From Pelecanus crispus (lineage: Eukaryota; Chordata; Aves; Pelecaniformes; Pelecanidae), in NCBI RefSeq assembly GCF_030463565.1, contig NC_134648.1, forward strand, positions 11,821,806 through 11,885,805: a stretch of DNA of 64,000 nt, given 5' to 3'. The notes under the pieces were generated by a model. That model did no database searches, was not told the DNA's origin, and was given only the letters and a program-made list of their open reading frames with translations. Positions 61,226 to 64,000 of this stretch are shown here, piece after piece (the first letter of the stretch is position 1; the number at the start of each line of letters is the position of its first letter). The position numbers and the translations under genes are program-made.

Positions 61226-62314
61226 CTTGGCTCAGCACACCAAGGAGAAACGCAACCACTGCAGCAGCGACAGCCGTAACACCGATGAGGGCTTCAAACC
61301 CACAGCCCAGAGGTCTGCAGGGTAATGGCACGTGCCCGTGGGGAGAACTGCTTCCCACTACAGCTCTCATGGGTGAGCATTAGCTTACAAGGACAGGGCC
61401 TGCACATGCGAGAACATCGCTTCGTGCAAAGCCACAGCTTGCTGTCTTTCACAGAGATAATGGATGTATTCCCACCAAGACACTGAACCCGTATTTGCAG
61501 CTTCACGTTCAAAACAGGATTTTTTAAACAAGTTCCCTGGGGCACTATCACAATCTCCTTGGCCCAAAAGCTACTCGAAGCGACCAAGATAAATTAAGAG
61601 TGCGGTGTTCCCTGCGGCCGTGCGACGGGGATTAAAAATTTTGAAAGGTAATATCCTGCTCTGAGCCTTTCAGCCAATATAACCATAACACTGATTTCCT
61701 TTCCTTGGCCATGTACCTCGTGCCGTTTATGAAACATATGTGTTTTGGGAAATAAGTCTGAAAAGGAGACAGATTTTTCTTTTGTGTGACTGATGATCAT
61801 ATGAATTCTTGTAACCAAATATTAAGTGGATTAAATATAGAAACTAAGATTTACAGTGTTTCTCCAGAGAGTAAAAAATGCCTTTATTCTGTTCCCAGTA
61901 TGTGCTGAATGTGCTTTACACCTCGTTTTAACAGCATACTGTGGTTCGGGCAAATTCATGCAGCGCGTTGCTTCCCTCTCAAAGGCTTTTAGCTCCCTCT
62001 AGAGCCCTTCAGAGGCACACAGAAGATTTTAATAAAATGATGGGAAAATTAATTGGCAAATGATTAAGTAATGCACTTGCTGAGAACAAGCTGAAAATGC
62101 GTTGAAATTAAGAGTGACCCCCAGTCTTCTTTCCCCTCTCACAGTCTTTCTTTTTTTCCCCTCAGAACTGGCATAAGCATCATTTTTGTTTAATCTGGAT
62201 CAATTAAGGCAAGATTTTAAATCCAAGCCTTTGGTGAAGCCAACACCTGATTATAAGCCAATCCTCAAATGCTGTACAGCCCTGAGGTTAACACAGATGC
62301 CACAAGACTGTGAG
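61226..62314. other. MICAL2: Unassigned interval upstream of the possible first exon
   Basis: No CpG island, TATA box or exon with certainty. A minus-strand frame (61370-61179) contains a hydrophobic run EALIGVTAVAAAVVAFLLGV that looks like a membrane segment, but it lacks supporting signals. It is either intron of a longer MICAL2 transcript or promoter of a shorter one. Confidence 0.5.
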
Positions 62315-63110
62315 GGCACCCACGTGCCGGGTCCTGCACTTGGGTCACAACAACCCCATGCAACATTACAGGCTTGGGGAAGAGTGGCTGGAAAGCTGCC
62401 TGGCTGAAAAGGACCTGGGGGTGCTGGCTGACAGTCGGCTGAACATGAGCCAGCAGTGTGCCCAGGTGGCCAAGGCGGCCAACAGCATCCTGGCTTGTAT
62501 CAGGAATAGTGTGGCCAGCAGGAGCAGGGAGGTGATTGTCCCCCTGTACTTGGCACTGGTGAGGCCGCACCTGGAATACTGTGTCCAGTTTTGGGCCCCT
62601 CAATACAAGAAAGACCTTGAGGTGCTGGAGCGTGTCCAGAGAAGGACAATGAAGCTGGTGAAGGGTCTGGAGCACAGGTCTTAGGAGGAGCAGCTGAGGG
62701 AAGTGGGGTTGTTTAGCCTGGGGAAGAGGAGGCTGAGGGGAGACCTTATTGCTCTCTACAGCTACCTGAAAGGAGGTTGTAGTGAGGTGCGTGTTGGTCT
62801 CTTCTCCCAAGTAGTTAGCGATAGGACGAGAGGAAATGGGCTCAAGCTGCTCCAGGGGAGGTTTAGGTTGGAAATTAGGGAAAATTTCTTCACGGAAAGG
62901 GTGGTCAAGAATTGGAACAGGCTGCCCAGAGAGGTGGTGGAGTCACCATCCCTGGAAGTGTTCAAAAAACGGGTAGACGTGGCACTTGGGGACATGGTTT
63001 AGTCTAGTCTACCCTTGATTGGTTTAGAGTGGACTTGGTAGTGTAGGTTAATGGTTGGACTGGATGATCTTAAAGGTCTTTTCCAACCTAAACGATTCTA
63101 CGATTCTATG
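62315..63110 (+). mobile_element. CR1 LINE, 5'-truncated copy with ORF2 end and 3' UTR
   Basis: About 0.8 kb of CR1 on the plus strand. The translation carries the end of the ORF2 protein (endonuclease plus reverse transcriptase polyprotein): [66 protein letters not shown] and [17 protein letters not shown]. One in-frame TAG at 62682-62684 interrupts it; the frame is otherwise intact from 62310 to 63002. The 3' end has 'ggatgatcttaaaggtctt' and the octamers ATTCTACG and ATTCTATG at 63095-63110. The reverse transcriptase catalytic core is missing, so it is dead. Its good preservation and close similarity to the copy at 4974-5323 suggest a comparatively recent subfamily. Confidence 0.95.
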
Positions 63111-63968
63111 CTCTGCCTCTCCATCCCAGGTGGGGACAGCCTGCCTCTGGGTGGGACATCCCAAGCGGCTGCTCCAGAGAGGCCTCATTGGCACAGCGAG
63201 TCCCCTGCACCTCCGAGGTGCAGTGAATCCCAGGGAGCACAGCCCCATCGCAGCACGTCTGCCTGTCCGTCTGCCTCTCTGGGGACAGCCCGTCACAGGG
63301 GACGGCTTGCTGAAGTCGAGCTTGGTGGGAGCATCCCATCAGGGCTGTGAAACAGCCCTGTGCATCCTCTACTGAGATTTACTGAGTTATCCCGGATGTG
63401 TGGCATCGGGGGCCTCCAAGGGACCGCAGGGTCAGTAGTGACAGCGCTCACATGTACCTGCAGGCACCTGACTCAGGGGAGAGCCCAGCTTGTCTCCTCT
63501 TTTGAGATATAAAAAATCTTCCTACAGTGGGTACTTGCAAATAATCTTGAAGTTTGTTTGTGTGTTCAAATCAAGCAAGCCAAGACACCTCTGCTTGAAT
63601 GCTGGTCCCATAAGACACAGGGATCCTTCTTGTTTTGGGAGCAGAGCCCTTAACTTCTCTGAAGGCAACTCCAGCTCTGAGCAGCAGCAGCAATCCCCGC
63701 CGTTGCAGAGGGCAGCTGAGGCAGGGTTAAAGAGCAGCTGTCACCACCATTCCCCAAAACCCACCGTCTCTATGCCCAGAAACTGTGGCACTCGGTCACG
63801 TGCACAAACCCCTTCTTTCCATTGCTGTACATTCATGTTTTACACTTAAGGCTGTCCACACCCCAGCCTAACAGATACGACTGCTTTTCTAACCAAGTTT
63901 TGAGAGGGTTTGGGGTGCTGGTAAGCTCACCCAGCTCCCATACTGGTATGAGCAATCCTGGCAGGTAC
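63111..63968. other. Unassigned sequence at the right end
   Basis: Moderately GC-rich (notably 63120-63360) with overlapping short frames on both strands and no convincing exon, RNA gene or repeat. Probably an intron of, or sequence upstream to, the MICAL2 C-terminal exons. Confidence 0.5.
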
Positions 63969-64000
63969 CTGCGAGTCCTTAGCGGGGACTGGGCAGGCCC
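63969..64000 (-). CDS. Weak candidate: 3' end of a further MICAL2 exon cut by the window edge
   Basis: A donor-like CTCGCAG/GTACCTGC on the minus strand follows 32 bases open in two frames. One of these leaves two bases, the phase required by the internal reading of the 61208-61156 exon. The evidence is only a short splice-like word, so confidence is low. Confidence 0.18.

Noticed and set aside
61179..61370. Minus-strand frame with a membrane-like hydrophobic run (EALIGVTAVAAAVVAFLLGV)
   Set aside because: Single short segment, weak start, no second exon in phase; it overlaps the better supported 61156-61225 frame.
62265..62810. 181-codon minus-strand frame
   Set aside because: It is antisense to the CR1 ORF2 remnant at 62315-63110, a shadow of the LINE coding sequence.

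Overview
This is a vertebrate nuclear window, almost certainly from a bird. It is about 40% GC, and its coding is split into GT-AG exons. The recognisable transposons are mostly CR1 LINEs, some ending in the ATTCTATG octamer typical of bird CR1, plus worn MIR-like SINE fragments. No bacterial, phage or CRISPR features are present. The species cannot be told from the sequence.

Two genes are supported, both on the minus strand. (1) PARVA (alpha-parvin, a focal-adhesion adaptor): only coding exon 1 is present (25249 down to 25114), inside a CpG island. Positions 1-25113 are the start of its first intron, and exon 2 was not found. (2) The C-terminal part of MICAL2, the segment formerly named MICALCL or Ebitein1: seven well supported exons run from 57402 down to a stop at 35673, in a phase-consistent chain. 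The last five encode a complete bMERB (DUF3585) Rab-binding domain. Three probable or possible 5' exons (59742-59645, 60885-60760, 61208-61156) extend the chain in phase. If an ATG at 61225 is used, the chain reads as an uninterrupted 763-residue protein with no monooxygenase, CH or LIM domain. The order MICAL2/MICALCL then PARVA in the same direction matches the order I know from human 11p15.

Layout from left to right: 1-25113 is PARVA intron 1, with CR1 copies at about 5-6.2 kb and 16.6 kb. 24.4-25.5 kb is the CpG island, exon 1 and promoter. 25.5-26.7 kb is a GC-rich minisatellite lying just upstream of the PARVA promoter, which produces a spurious 508-codon open frame. 26.7-33.6 kb is intergenic. 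About 33.9-35.67 kb is the likely MICAL2 3' UTR. 35.67-61.2 kb holds MICAL2 C-terminal exons and introns. 62.3-63.1 kb is a fairly young CR1 copy. The final 0.9 kb is unassigned, with one weak exon candidate at the window edge.

Both products act on the actin cytoskeleton: PARVA in the ILK-PINCH-parvin adhesion complex, MICAL2 as an actin-oxidising monooxygenase family member whose C-terminal bMERB domain binds Rab GTPases. I see no undescribed biological system here. The items most worth checking are a 100-codon in-frame continuation past a MICAL2 splice donor, a possible stand-alone MICALCL-type first exon, the minisatellite at the PARVA promoter, and a 41-bp duplicated segment inside a MICAL2 intron.
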